Made by a program: the position numbers and the translations under genes
Source of the DNA: Antitrichia curtipendula
Taxonomy: Eukaryota > Streptophyta > Bryopsida > Hypnales > Leucodontaceae
DNA: 64,000 nucleotides
Direction of reading: 5' to 3'
Assembly: GCA_951230915.1 (NCBI GenBank)
Contig: OX579637.1
Span: 35,588,001 to 35,652,000 of the forward strand
Shown: in pieces, positions 13,140 through 25,744 of the stretch
Numbering within the stretch: position 1 is the stretch's first letter
Layout of the letters: each line of letters begins with the position of its first letter
The notes under the pieces: generated by a model
Database searches by the model: none
The model's input: the letters and a program-made list of their open reading frames with translations, nothing else
Told to the model about the DNA's origin: nothing

Positions 13140-13919
13140 CAGACAAATCATTTGTAAAGATTTCTCTTTTTCTAAATGAATTGTGCACACCAAATAACTA
13201 AGAATAGCAAGAACCTACTCGATGTGAAACTTGCTTCGTTTCTGAATTACAAGCTGATAGCAAACAAAAGGGTAGACGAAAAAAATACACCAAGTCATAA
13301 TTCGTGTCTTCTGAAAGTACATGTGTACATATAACAAAAGAGAAGACGCAAAAAAATATAGCAAGTGCGAAGGTATGTCCTTAGAAATTACGTATCTACA
13401 AGTAGCAACATCGTAGACGGAAGAAATTCACAAAGTAAATATTCCTTTCTTTCTAAGTGAATTGTCTACAATAAACAAAAGAATAGATTGAATAAATATA
13501 CCAAGTGAAAATTCCTTTCTTGTCAAAGGAATAATCTACAACTAACAGAGCTGTAGATGCAAAAAATAAAAAAATTGAAATTTTCTTTCTTTTAAATGAA
13601 TGGTCTTCAACAAATTGAATAGGACCCAAAAAAATAACACAGCCTACTATTTCCTTTTTTTTTAAATGAATGGTCCACAACTAACACAATTGTAGACGAA
13701 AAAAAAACACAATCTAATCTTTCCTTTCTTCTTAAGTGAATGGTCTACAACAAACAAAATTGTAGACGAAAAAAAAACACAAAGCAAAGTTTCTACTCTT
13801 CTTAAATGAATGGTCTACAACAAACAACATTGTAGACGGAAAAAAAACACAAAGCAAAGTTTCCACTATTCTTAAATGAATGGTCTACAACTAACAAAAT
13901 TGTGTAAAACAAAACAACA
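13140..13919. repeat. degenerate tandem array, 70-bp unit
   Basis: The motif TTAAATGAATGGTCTACAA recurs every 70 bp at about 13661, 13731, 13801 and 13871, each followed by a GTAGACGAAAAAAAACACA block. Older and more diverged units run back to about 13140. One more partial unit continues at 17330-17362, on the far side of the element inserted at 13925. Confidence 0.8.
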
Positions 13920-14229
13920 CCAAGTGTCGTAGTCCGAATTTTTGGTTTTCAGTTGTTTATCTAGAAAACGGAACGGAAACTATCGATTAGTATGTAGGTT
14001 TTGTCCAGAAACAGCAGAGGACGGAAAATTAGGAAAGACATTGAAATAGTGGAGTAATTGGCACGAATCCAATCCTAGTGGTGACACCCAGGAACCGGAT
14101 TGGAATCGGATCCTTGGCCGGAAGTAGTAGTGGACCGGATTGGGGGTATAGAACCGGATTAGGGTTAAACCGGATTGGTGGGACCGGACCAGTAAACGTC
14201 ATCATGACGATTTTTAGGTCAGGAGAGAC

Positions 14230-14237
14230 TATAAAAG
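14230..14237 (+). promoter_or_regulatory. TATA box of TGTC...GACA copy 2
   Basis: TATAAAAG lies 267 bp before the ORF, followed by GGCC as in copy 3. Confidence 0.5.
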
Positions 14238-14503
14238 GCCAGCACCTCCTCAGTCACACTCCTTTTTCCAAACTCCGTTTGGTGAGAGTGTTTTGTCGCG
14301 CTCCTCGTGTTTCGGCGCTGTGTGAGTGTTCGCGTGTGTGCATGAGTGTGCGAGTGTTAGAGGTGTGTTGCAGGGTAGGTTTCCGGTTGCATACCGATTG
14401 CTATGCAGAATTCCGGTTGAGATCGGAGAGAGAACGTGAGAACGGGATGTGCGGCTAGGACTGTGTGAGGTAGAATCGGAAAGGACTGTCTTAGATCTAG
14501 TCT

Positions 14504-16147
14504 GTGTCCATGCCGCAGCTTAGGCGGAACAGACCAGGCCCATCCACGTCGTCGGCTCCGGTCAAACTCCGGAAGGTCGTTCCGGTTCTCCCTTCGACAG
14601 AGGAGGAGATGGAGATGCTCCGGTTGGATCTCAACCGGATGGGGTGCCAGGGTTTGCTCGACAAACCCTGGGGTTTTAAGGACGAGCGGATGGTGAAGGA
14701 GATCCAGGGGAAATGGACGAACCAGTTTGACAACACGATCCGCTGTGTTCCACATCAATGGACGGAAGAGATCTGGAGGGAGGTTTATAAGTTCCGGCAA
14801 GGAGGCCACGGGATGGCAAATCGGAAGGACGAGTACGTCCGGGGCAAGTTCCGAGGAGCAGTCAACCCCAAGGACGGATACGCGGTGGAAGACTGCATCG
14901 ACGACCGGCACCGGAAACTGTTACAGTTCCTGATCCCGATCCTCCATCCGGAGAAGCCGACAAGGGTGACAATCACCCTCGGCAATACTATTTTCGGTGC
15001 CTTGAACGGTGACCGGAAAGCGGACTGGGCCCGGATCATGTTCGATCTGGTGGCCCAGTTGGCGACGAGGGTCGGAAGGAGTAGGCCGACACCCGTGTGT
15101 CCCTACCTCTTCCACCTCTATGAGCAACACCAGCTCCTTTTAGACTCGGAAGAGAAGGAGTGGAAGGCCCAGGAAAATCTCCTGAAATACGGAGAATCGG
15201 AAACGGACGAGGAGGAAGAGGAAACCGGATCCGAGACCGAAGAAGAAGAAGAAGATGAAGAAGAGGCGGAGAGGCAGCCCAAGCGGCACAAGACAACGTC
15301 TCCGACCGGAAGAGGATCTCCACTCGGTGATAAAACCGGAAAGGAGAAGACACCGGAAGGAGAGAAGGTAGGCTGTTCAAAGAAGGGATCGGTCGACCCG
15401 TTCGAGAAGTTGGTGAAGATCCTCGTCGACATCCGCCTGGACTGGGAGGCAAAGAGAATCGCCCTGCTGCAGATCGGAGAGTTGGTGCAGGCAGCACCGG
15501 ATAGCAAGTTGCCGGGGAAGGTAGAAGAGTGCATCACCAATCCGGTCGAGATCCGGAAGTAGGAAGCGGAGATCCGTCGACTTCAAGAGGAGGTCGACAT
15601 GTTGAAGGCAGAAGTGGCCACCTTCAAGGAAGACATGGCCGCCACCCGGGTAATGGCGGACGAAACGCAGAAGGTGGCGGAATCGGTGAAGGCAACTTTC
15701 GGTGAGACCGGAACCGTGGCAGTCAGGGCCAGACTCTTCGACGAGAAGGTCTTGGAGGAGAAGAAACTATCCGGTACTCGGATAGTCCGGATCTTGACTG
15801 ACTTCTCCGAGCAGGTGGAGAAGAATTTGGTCTTAGCACGAGGAGCGGCGGACCGGATGGAGGAGTGTACACAAAAGCTGACCGGATCGATGAAGGTCCA
15901 CCTATCGGACATCTCCATGCCGGAATCGTTTCCGGAAGTGCTAGACCCAAGGGAAGGAAGGGACCAGACTCCGCAATCAAAGCCGAGTCAGCCTTCCCAG
16001 ACCGCGCCGATCAACATCGAAGACTCTCCCGGTTCTGACATGCCAAATCCGATGGCCGGAGAGCGGAACAGGAACTTGGAAGAAGTCTTCGAGCAATTGG
16101 AGGCGGAGCCCAAGAGTCCTTCGTTGGGGCGCGGGATAGCGATGTAG
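14504..16147 (+). CDS. element-encoded gag-like protein with one in-frame TAG
   Basis: The frame is open from the ATG at 14504 to a TAG at 15560-15562, and then in the same frame to a TAG at 16145-16147 (547 codons). The N-terminal domain (about residues 25-200) has HQWTEEIWREVYKFRQGG, NPKDGYAVEDCIDDRHRK and HPEKPTRVTITLGNTIFGAL, closely matching copies 1, 3 and 4. An acidic stretch of Glu/Asp runs (about residues 225-255) and a lysine-rich linker follow. The part beyond the TAG is predicted coiled coil (EIRRLQEEVDMLKAEVATFK). No reverse transcriptase, integrase or protease is present in the element. I do not recognise the family firmly; a structural, gag-like role is only an inference. The first TAG aligns with a Lys codon in copy 3. 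Confidence 0.75.
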
Positions 16148-17329
16148 AATAAGTTAGGAAAGATAGGATAGGAACGGATCCGGATTAGTAATCCGATCCG
16201 GTAGTGTTAGAAGGACCGGAAGTTAGGATCCGGATTTAGGTTGACTTTTAACAGCTCTTTTTGCCTTTTGTTATTTTTGGAAGTTTTCAAAGTGTATATA
16301 ATTCAGTCCTTGTGTTGAGGACGGGGAGTCTTTCCTTCTACATTTTCTTTGTGTTCTCTCTTCGTACTTTCTTATTGTACGTTCTCCCATGTTTTGGCAG
16401 AGTTGTGCGTGAGGGAGTTCAGAAAGCACGAGCGGATGCGTTGGGATTTCTCCCCTTGGTGTTTTTCTTGGTTCTAAGTGCATGTGAGCGGATAGGATAG
16501 AGTTGGGAGTGAACTTCAGTGCCTCAGCGCGTCTAGAGTTTGAGATTCCGGGTGAGAAAGCCGTTGTTAGGCTAGGCGGATAGGGAGGGAGTCCTTAGTC
16601 GCGCTAGAATTCCTGGGTGAGAAATCCGGTTGAGTGTCCGATCTCCTGTGAGGTCTCGCCATCTTAGCGGTAAACGGAAGAATTCTAGTTGACGTTGGAA
16701 CGGACGGGTACACTTGTAACCGCCTTAGCTTCGCACGGAATAGGATGACATCAGGGTCGTTGTAGTATTGAGAGGATCGTACGGGGGGTCTTTGTGTGAC
16801 CAGTGGACTGGATTGCAATCTGGATTGCTGTGAAGGACCAAACCGGATCCGTACTAGCCTAGGAAGGAAGAGATTAGGAAAGTGGGTCTTCAGCCACTAT
16901 AAGTCACGGAAGGTGTGGTGGGCCTACCACTCTCAAAAGCAAGCGGCGAACCCTCTGATGGCTAAACAGAGGTAAAACCAAACCGGATAGGAGAGGAAAT
17001 GGTTGTGAGTTGTCTAGAACGGATTGGCCTAGACGGATACCCGGACCGGAAGAGATAGGGTCCTGGGGTTGTGTTGGATTCGATAACCGGAAGACTAGCT
17101 GGAATCGGAAGATAGAAAGAATCCGGTCCTTTGTTTTCTGGGTGTTTGAACTTCCGGTCATAGAGAGAGGACCGGAAAAGATGGATATTACTACTGACTT
17201 GGCTTAGTTCGTTAATAAGGCTAGATACTTCACAGAATCTCGTGGGTTCGATCTTTAGAGTCACTTTGTTATGCTTTAGAGTGGTTTTTGGGAGTATAAC
17301 ATGGGAATTGCTTATCCTGTGCTGCGACA

Positions 17330-17896
17330 CCAAGTGCAAATTCCTTTCTTTCTAAAGGAATTGTCTGAGTAATTCTGAAGGGACGGAAAAACATCTATAG
17401 TGTGAGAATTTACATGTTCATGATTTACATCCTGTCAGGAACCATCTAGCTATTGGAAATACCATGACTCTAAGTGTGAAGTCCCTCTTTGCAATGAAAA
17501 CGTAGTATGTACACTCCACATCTGTGCCAGCAATAGGAGCACAGTAAGGTATAATTTCTGAATGAACAAGAAACTATGCAGCCCTTGTCCCTATGAATCA
17601 TCTCCTGGTCTATTATGACACTGGCCCACACAGAATATGTTCGGAATGTAATGTCCCCTTGGACATTATAATCTATGGTGCACGTCTTTTATGACGTCAT
17701 CAAAGATGTCGGCTTTGACATTTTGCCTGTGGATTAAGCAAAGCCTATACCTGCTACAAACGCACCCTTTACACGTGTTTCGCTAACACTGCGGCAGAAA
17801 TGCGCAGAACCCTAAATGTTTTCGTCGTTTCCTGGGCACAGAGCATCTCTTGTACGCGGGTACCAGCTTCACGAATCATGACGTTAGCGACGCAAC
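17330..17896. other. CACTA interior between nested element and TnpA-like gene
   Basis: This continues the split tandem array for about 30 bp and then gives the probable 5' region of the plus-strand gene, with GACATT/GACGTC-type motifs (17660-17720). No ORF is supported. Confidence 0.4.
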
Positions 17897-20800
17897 ATGC
17901 CAATTCCCTCAACAGGAATGAACGCAGTAGGAGAACGAGCACTAGTAGAACTTCGTGGTCCCGATCAAGCTAGCAACGAAAGCGCTCTCATTCTTTTCCA
18001 GAACTTTGTGGATGGGATTGCAGCTGCGTCACTCACCTCAACAATGGGATCAGTTGAAAACCCTGTGGTTACCGTTTCCAATCGCAGCAGCAGGCGTCTC
18101 CATGTACAGGATGGGTCGGTCGCAGCCCCTTGTCCGGCGACCGCAGATGCTTCTCCGCCGACGTATGACCCCAAGATATTGAAGCAGGTGAGTCCCCGTC
18201 TCGCATCCGTCAATGCGTCCGAGGTCCGAGCAGGTCCGCCGGCCTCTTTCCTTTCCTGGCCATCGGTGCAGTGCCGAATTCTTGCAGGTTCGCCGGCTTC
18301 TTTCCTTTCTCGGCCATTGGTGCGCTTTGTGGACGCTTCTGCTGCCGCAGTCCTCAGGAATTCAAATTTGAGCGAAGCACCTACGCATAGGGGGCTTACA
18401 ACCACAGTAATGAGGACGACATCGTGGGCGTGGTGGTAGCGACGGAAACGATGTCTTCATCCAATGACATCCGTTGCCGTCCGCCGATCCTCTCCCTCCG
18501 TGTCCAGTTTAACACCTCGTGAGGCTTATTCTCTCCTTGGGTGTTGGACGCTACGCCGTGCTTGGGGATGCACTCTTCGCTGCTATGAATTTGGAAGCGC
18601 AGCCTTCTTTGGTGAGTGTTGAGAGGTCAAACGTGCTTTTAGTTCCCCTGCACCATGTTTAGAGCATTAGGTGTGGCGGGAAGTTCTTTGGTGTTTTGCA
18701 GGGTTTTGTTTTGTTTTGCCGTCTTCTCCTCCATCGCGCGGCAGCTACCAATGACGTCGGCTCTCCCCCAGCGTCGCAGGTTGGCTCCTGTCCCTTCCAT
18801 CGACTTTGCCAGATAGGTCCCCCACAGACACAGCAGCCCTAGACAGGTCCCACACAGACTCCCGCACCTCTGCGCAAGAGTTCCAAGGTCGACCTTGTCG
18901 CCTTCTTGTTATGTTGATGACTGCGTCTCCTGCCCTATCGTCGTCGTGTTCTTATCTTCTGCCCTAGGACGGGACCTTAGAATGCGCGTGATTTGCCGTC
19001 CGTGTGGATGTCTCTTGAGACGTGACAGTGTTTCTGCGGACGTCCTCGCTGGCACACAACGCCAGCTTCCAACACAGGTATTTCGCACTTGCATATTTCT
19101 GGTGTCACTTTCAGCTTTGGAAGTGAAACATACCGTGCAAAGCATGTGCGGTGCGGACAAGTTGTACCGCAGGACCTTCATTCGACTCCGGACACTGACT
19201 CCAGACCGTTCACCTCGGGAACTCATAAATTTGTAGTAGATTTTAACTCGTGTCTTAGGCAACACCGTCGACGTCGTGGGAAGTTTGTTTGTGGTGTATA
19301 TGTTAGCACCATACGTCCACCCGAACATCCGATGTCAAATCCGGTGTCCGCGCAGACGTCTTCCTGTTTTATCAGACATCATTGATGACATCCACAGTGC
19401 TCTTTTTTTTTGGTTTAACGTCTACTGACTTCGACGTTTTCCTTTCACTGTGCAGGTGACGTGGTCCGAGCAATTTCTAATGTGGCCATCTCCGTCTCCA
19501 ACTATGACGGGCCCCAAGAAGAAGTTGCCACTGAAGCGGCCGGCGGAGCCACAACGCAGGCGGGCAGGACACAATGACAAGCCTGAGCCTCAACTTTGCC
19601 CTGCCACTGAGGCACGCTCCAAGTACCGCAACGACGACTGGCGCGTGGAAAGTCGTGGTAAGGGGAAGGGAAAAGCAGTGGGTGAAACTTCCCAGCCAAG
19701 AAAGCGTCGCAGGCGCTCTACTCGACAGGAGTTTGAGGACGATCCGCAAGAGCCAGAGCCGGCATCCAACGACACGTCCACCGAATTGTATACGGGGTCC
19801 TCAGTCCACAAGTAAGTGCAAAGCAATGTCTGTTGTAATGTCGCACTCGACTTTGTTCGATGTAATACTTCCGTTTTCCATTTGATTATGACAAGCACCG
19901 AAGGTCAACGATATTGTCTGACAGAACATCAGTGAAGACTGAGAACGTCTTTGACAACATCAGGTGAGCCGTGCAGCACGTCTTGTGAGTTCTGTTGGTC
20001 GTTGATTCTGGCGTCAAAGTGGCTTTCTAACTGAGGTCTCTTGAGGCGTACTTGTGCAGCATTGACAGTGAGTCAGGGAGCAGCGATTCAGAGGAAGAAG
20101 AAGATGACACCATCGTCTTGGACACCACCCCCAGCCCTGCTACGAAGAATCCAAGAGTGAAAGTGAAGAAGGAGACGCAGTGCAGGCAAGAGATACAGCC
20201 TAGGCAAGAGCAACATTGGAAGCAAATTGTCATGGTTGATAAGCGTGGCAAGCCATACGGGACCGGAGCTGACTTTCTAGCAGAGGAGGTGAAGAAATTT
20301 GCAAAGATGTAGAATCCACAATACGGGTGGTCCGACCAGCCCCTAGCGGACAAGCAACGCTTCTATGATCGCGTCTATGCTGGTATGTCATGTCCTTTGT
20401 TACAGCAGAAGCCCATTTGAAGGTACTCAATAGTGCATGCGAAAGAAGCCTGTGTGTTTGCTCAGACGTTGGCTGCCTCTGATAGTGTTGTACCCAGACA
20501 CTTCCCACGACGTCGTACTTTACATTTTGACCTCATTATGCAGTCGAGGATTTACTTCTTCCTATTGAGTTCATTTTGCTCGTTCTGGTCCTCGTAAATG
20601 TTGTGAGCACATTAGCATTGCGTTGTGGTTGACACAGATTGGGAGGTCTGCGGACCTGCAACAGAGATCAACCCTGCATGGTTTCCGCAGTATGTGACGA
20701 AGACTCTGATCAATGTCCGACACAGCCTCATGAAGATGATTGATGCAAGTGTGGAGCAGCCACCGGAGGTGGATCCAGATGTGTGGCTCGCTTTGGAGGC

Positions 20801-22223
20801 AAAAAGGAAGACCCGGGAAGCACAGGAGAAGTCCGCAAAGATGCGCTCCATCTCCAAAGGCAAGTCCACAAAGGAAGCTCAAATGAGGGCCATCGAGAAG
20901 ACCATGATCGGTGAACTCGTGAGGACTACATGCTCCCCTTTGTGTTCATTCTTTTCATTCTTGGACGCACTGCTTTACTTTGCAGCAGTCAGTGGGGTCT
21001 GCATTTCGGTATGTCAGCTACAACACAATTGTTGAAAAAGCAGTTGTCTTCGTAGGCGCCAGATGATTTCTTAGACGTTGGAGAGGACGTTGGACGTCTT
21101 GGAGGACATCAGCATACATTTACGGTTTTGTAGCATATTTTATGCTGTCCTTGTTTATTAGACGTAACTCTTGCTGTTTCCATTCTTCTGAGTTCTATGA
21201 AGTTTTATTCAGTACTGATTGTCACTTTCTGTCGTATGTGACAGACTTTGTTACTACACCGCATACCTTACGAAGGGGAGGTGAAGGAGGCCACTGAGAA
21301 GGAGTATGCTCGATGTCAAGCACAGCTCTGTAAGTCGCCCACTGACTACTCAGAGGACATTAAGGACCTTCAAGCTTCGACTTCTGAGGTCGGCGGTAGG
21401 CTTGCCCAGCTGGAGCAGACAATCCGGCAACTGATCCTCTCCTTAGGCGACAAGGTTCCGCACGAGCAGTTGATTCTGCCAGCACCCGCCGATGGTCCGC
21501 TTTGCCCGGTGGTGGTGGAGGCCGTTGCAGGTGCGGAAGATGTACTTCCAGACATCTCCAAGTACGTCGCAGCCACAGCTCGTGACGTAGGTGATGTTCT
21601 TGAAGACAGCGTTGCAGACATGGAAGCAGATGTGGACTACCTGGTGGACAACATTGTGGACGATGTCGACAAAGAAGATCATGCTGCAGTCGCGAAGGAC
21701 GTTGAGCAACCTGCAGCAATAGACAAGTCCAATGGTGCGCCTATGGCAGTAGCAAATGAATCCGTACCTCATGGTAGCATGGCGTCGCAGGTACTGTCTG
21801 ATCCCTACAGCATAGGGGTGAAGTCCGCCGCAGGAAGCACGGACGCTGAAACAACGGCAACTGAGGTATACATGGCATTTTTGGCATTTGCAGAAGCTTT
21901 GGCGTTGAACACGTTCCGTTGCAGTTGATGTTCACGTAGACGTCTGAAAGTGCACTCCTGTATTTCAGTTTTTGTTTCCTCATGACATGGTATATCTTCG
22001 TAAGTGGAGTGGCGTTATGACGGTTTTGTAGGTTCAAGCATTGCCGACATCAGTGTCTTCTTCTCGATCTAATCGGGTGACAAGGAACACAGTGCCAGCG
22101 AAGGCTACAAGGTTTGTTGCTCCCACCAAGACCAACAAAGGAGCGGCACCAAAGTCTTCAAAGCCCAGCCCTCCTAAAGCAGCTGATCCACCCAAAAAGG
22201 GTGCTTCACCACGGAAAAAGTGA
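17897..22223 (+). CDS. CACTA TnpA-like / plant Ptta-En/Spm (Transposase_24-like) protein
   Basis: Seven exons join in phase at clean GT-AG sites: 17897-18187, 19456-19811, 19904-19963, 20060-20382, 20638-20918, 21245-21865 and 22032-22223. They give 2124 nt, 707 residues plus a TGA stop. Features in order are a basic, nuclear-signal-like segment (RKRRRRS), an acidic Ser/Glu run (EEEEDD), and the Ptta-like core QRFYDRVYADW...WFPQYVTKTLINVRH...EAKRKTREAQEKSAKMRS. The core is followed by a helical segment (EVGGRLAQLEQTIRQLI) and a Lys/Pro/Ser-rich tail (PSPPKAADPPKKGASPRKK). The only defect is an in-frame TAG at 20310-20312 (FAKM*NPQYGW). The family binds subterminal repeats of CACTA ends and assists transposition. 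It lies opposite in strand to the TNP2 gene. Confidence 0.8.
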
Positions 22224-23349
22224 AGGCACAGGTTAGTTTGTACCATCTTTGCGTTCTAGAGACGCTGATGTAACTTACAAGTGTTGAGAGTTATGTCTGC
22301 AATCTTATTGGTGACGTACATTGTGTTTCTACATGACAACTTTCAATCCTTTGATACCGTTGTGGATATGCAAATGCCGTCGACAGTGTCTTTCAAGACG
22401 GCTTCAGTCTTATATAGCACCATTGTGGACACGTACTCGTCGACCTCAGTGAGCACACCATCATAGCCGACGTGGAAGTAGTTGTCCTCTCTAGCAGAGT
22501 TTCGGGGCTGAGGGTCAAGTATATATGATTAGAAGTGAGTAATCATAATTGTTATGGTGGCTTCAGCCTCATTTGTTGCAAACATTGGGCTGTTGTTGTA
22601 GGAAAGGTAGCATTTATACTTTGCCGTATGTCAGTGTCAATGGCAATTTGGAATTAATGTGATCGTCATTGGCCTATGTTTGAGTGCGCATCTCTAAGCA
22701 CATACTCATGGATTTCCTCATGACACAGATCTTAATAATGGAGCAGATGCAATGGCAATCCCCTCAATTGTGTCCATGCGGCCTCACATTCTGCCTTGTC
22801 TTTGTCATGTCTTGTGGTATGTCTAAGCCAGTGTTGTGATGGACGTTCTGAATGCACACGTACAGCGCGTGCGTCTTAGCCGGTGTTCACTATGTTGAAA
22901 AATATGCAATTTTGCGTTGTGAATGACGTCGCGTTCAACAAGTTTCAATTCACATCCGAACATCTCCGTAGTGGAAGATGTCATTCGTGACATCACATTG
23001 TCACATGCGAGACCAAGTACGCATCCGCGCCAACATCATGTAATTCACGATCTCGTCAAGTATGACGTCCTCAAACATCGCATGTGCCGTCCATGAGCAC
23101 ATCAACTCGGATGTTCACACCATCGTCGTAGACGTTACTGCTTGCATCTGTATGCTGCTCCAGACGTCGACAGAACAGTGCAACCTGTGCTGTCTGACAC
23201 ACTCGTGACTCCTCGGCAGCAAGCAAAGCAAACTGTGATGTGGCCATCCATCGTGGATGTTAAAACCGTTGCACGTTCGTGTTTTCAGAAGCACCCCCCC
23301 TGTCACGAACAACGTCTGTAGTGACGCCATGAATGTCATGGCATGTCGC
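22224..23349. other. CACTA interior, 3' of the TnpA-like gene
   Basis: There is no supportable ORF. From about 22920 onward the sequence is rich in GACGTC, GACATC and CATCGT-type motifs, like the other subterminal stretches. Confidence 0.4.
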
Positions 23350-23643
23350 TGTCACAACACAGAAACTGAATTTCCGTATAGATAGAGTAGAATAGATGGA
23401 ATAGATAGAGATTTTTCATTTTTTTCGGTTAAGAAATGATAGATGTCTTCCGGAAAAGCTTACGTTTGGAATAAGCCTTCATCCGGAAATTAGTTTCAAA
23501 TCCGACCAAGATTAAGGTTTCCGGAAATGGACCGGAGCGCCGCCACCTACGGACTAGGGATCCGGCCTACGAGGCTAGGGGACGTGCCTCGAGAACGGAA
23601 ACCTAATCCAGTTCCAATCCGAGAACTCGTGGCACTGTTTTGG

Positions 23644-23654
23644 CTATTTAAAGG
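23644..23654 (+). promoter_or_regulatory. TATA-like box of TGTC...GACA copy 3
   Basis: CTATTTAAAGG lies about 140 bp before the ORF start. The same place is occupied by TATA-like sequence in copies 1 and 2. Confidence 0.5.
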
Positions 23655-23794
23655 CCATCACCCGCCTTTCTCTCTCCATCTTTTGAGTTTCCAAACTCGT
23701 CCGCGCGTAGCTAGTTGAGAGAAAGTCTGGTGAGAGTTCGATTACGGATAGAGAGAGGTGGGGCCGGATTAGGGTTTTCCTTGTCGGTGTAGCG

Positions 23795-25744
23795 ATGGCG
23801 GAAACTAGTGCGGCGCGATCCGCAAAATCGTCGGTGGTTGCCCGGATGGTGAGTCCGTCCATACCGACAGACCCCACCGCTCGGCAGGAGTTGGAGCAGG
23901 ATCTCCAGAGATTAGGGTGTGCCGGATTGATCGACCGGCCGTGGAATCTGAGAGGGGAAGAGTTGATTCAGGAATTGATCAACGGGACTTCGAACCAGTA
24001 TGAGCTGACGGTGCGAGGGCAGCCCAAGGGGTGGACGGAGGACGTATGGGCGGAAGTCTACTCTTTCCGGAAGTTCGGAGACGGATTCGCCTCGCGGGCA
24101 GATAAGTACGCGACCGGAAAGTTCCGAAACCCTCCTCATGCGAAGGAAGGGTATGCGATTAGCGACTGCGTGGACGAGCGCCACAAGAGGGTGTTGAATT
24201 TCCTCATCCCGATACTGTATCCGGAAAAACCTACCCGGGTTACGGTTACGATGGCCAACACAATTTTCGGAGCGATGGAGGAGAGAGTGGTGCACTGGGG
24301 ACGTATCATAGCACAGGTGGTGTCAAAACTCGCTGACCACGTATCCAAAAGCCGGTACAGCCCGATCAGCCCCTACCTTTTCCACATCTACCACCACGGT
24401 GACGTATTGACGACGGATGAGATGTTGGTGTACAACACCGGGTTGGAATTGCTCAAATATGACCTTACGGATGAGCTGGAGAAGGACGAGCCGATGGAGG
24501 CGGAGGAAGACGATCCGGAAGAGGAAGCCTTGGAGCGGAAGAAGCCCAGGCGGAAGTCGACGGATCCGGGTTCACGGGGGAAACAACCTGAGACGGAACT
24601 ACGGGAACCAAGCCCAGTTCCGGAAGAGGAGAAGCCACCTCTAAGGGAGTTCTTCGACATCGGGTTTGACTGGATGCATCAGGCCTAGAACCTACACCAC
24701 AAGGCCATCCAGTTCATGGAAGAGGTGGCGACGGAATTGAACGTGCCACCCGCGGAGATCATCGAAGAAATTCGGCAGAGGCCGAATCCGGAAGTCATCC
24801 GTCAGAAGGACGAGCAGATCCGGGTCCTGGAGAGAAGCCGGGAGGAGGCGGAAAGCCGGAGGAACTGGGCACAAGGAGAATGCGAGGCGGCACAGAAAAA
24901 TGAGAAAGATGCCATGCAGATGGTCCGGAACCTCCAAGCCTTGATCGAACAACCGGCGGAGGTTGTGAACAAGGCAAGATTCTACGACGCCCAACTGGTA
25001 GCAGGGGGACACGTGGCCGGATCCAAGATCGTAATGATCCTTATGGATTTCGAGGCCCGGATGCAGAGGGTACTTCAAGAAATGCAGACTCTGGTGGCTC
25101 GAGTTGATCCGGATAGGGCAATGGACTTCTCGACCTTTCCGGAAGCGGATCTCACCACCAACCCGTATCTCCAAACTCCGCCGAAACTAGTTGTGGGGAT
25201 TCCGGTACTGTCGAAACCAGGAGGACTACAGTCTCTCCTGAAGCCGTTTGTGCAGCGCAAATGGCTGGCTCAAAGGACATATTCTCCGGGACAGAGTCAA
25301 AGGGAGGGGCAGAACATTCCAGAACAAGGCGGAACTTCCACGCCGGATCAAACTCAGACACCGGAAGAAGGGACGCAAATCCGGGGTAATCTGCTCAACC
25401 GGATTGGAGCAGTGGAGAATCCGGCCAAGTCGCATCCGGCTGACTTCGTCCACATGCAGGAGGAGACTCCAGTGATGCCATCATCTCCGAAGCTTGTCAA
25501 CGAACCGATCAACTTGGATTCACCGATCCGTGAGATGGAGATTCTCGAATCCGAAAAGGAGGACTTCGAGACGGAATCTGCGACGGAGACGGATGAGGAA
25601 GAAGACTCACCATCGAAGAAGCGGAAGATCCAGACACGAGCGGCCGGAAAGCTCACACCACTACCGAAGACTAGGGCGAGGACATCTCAGGTGCAGACGG
25701 GGAGCAGCTCAAAGAAGACGAAGAAAGTAGGATTTAGAAGTTAA
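23795..25744 (+). CDS. element-encoded gag-like protein with one in-frame TAG
   Basis: The ATG at 23795 opens a frame to a TAG at 24686-24688. The same frame continues to a TAA at 25742-25744, 649 codons in all. The N-terminal domain has GWTEDVWAEVYSFRKFGDG, NPPHAKEGYAISDCVDERHK and YPEKPTRVTVTMANTIFGAM, shared with copies 1, 2 and 4. Residues 225-255 are acidic, followed by a basic linker. After the TAG comes a coiled coil (EQIRVLERSREEAESRRNW), then a Pro/Thr-rich stretch, an acidic patch and a Lys-rich tail. In copy 1 the codon aligned with this TAG encodes Arg, while copy 1 has its own TAG six codons earlier. The function is unknown; it could be a structural or DNA-binding protein of the element. 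Confidence 0.75.

Larger units (their letters stand above)
13925..17329 (+). mobile_element. TGTC...GACA element, copy 2 (intact ends, perfect duplication)
   Basis: It starts TGTCGTAG and ends CTGCGACA (7 of 8 bp inverted match) and is flanked by a perfect 5-bp duplication CCAAG (13920-13924 and 17330-17334). The insertion splits the 70-bp tandem array of the CACTA element, so both sides of the empty site are recognisable. It is 3405 bp long with no internal long direct repeats that I can see. It has a TATA box, one long ORF with a single TAG, and a roughly 1.2-kb 3' region rich in CCGG. It is diverged from copies 1 and 3 but has the same architecture. Confidence 0.85.
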
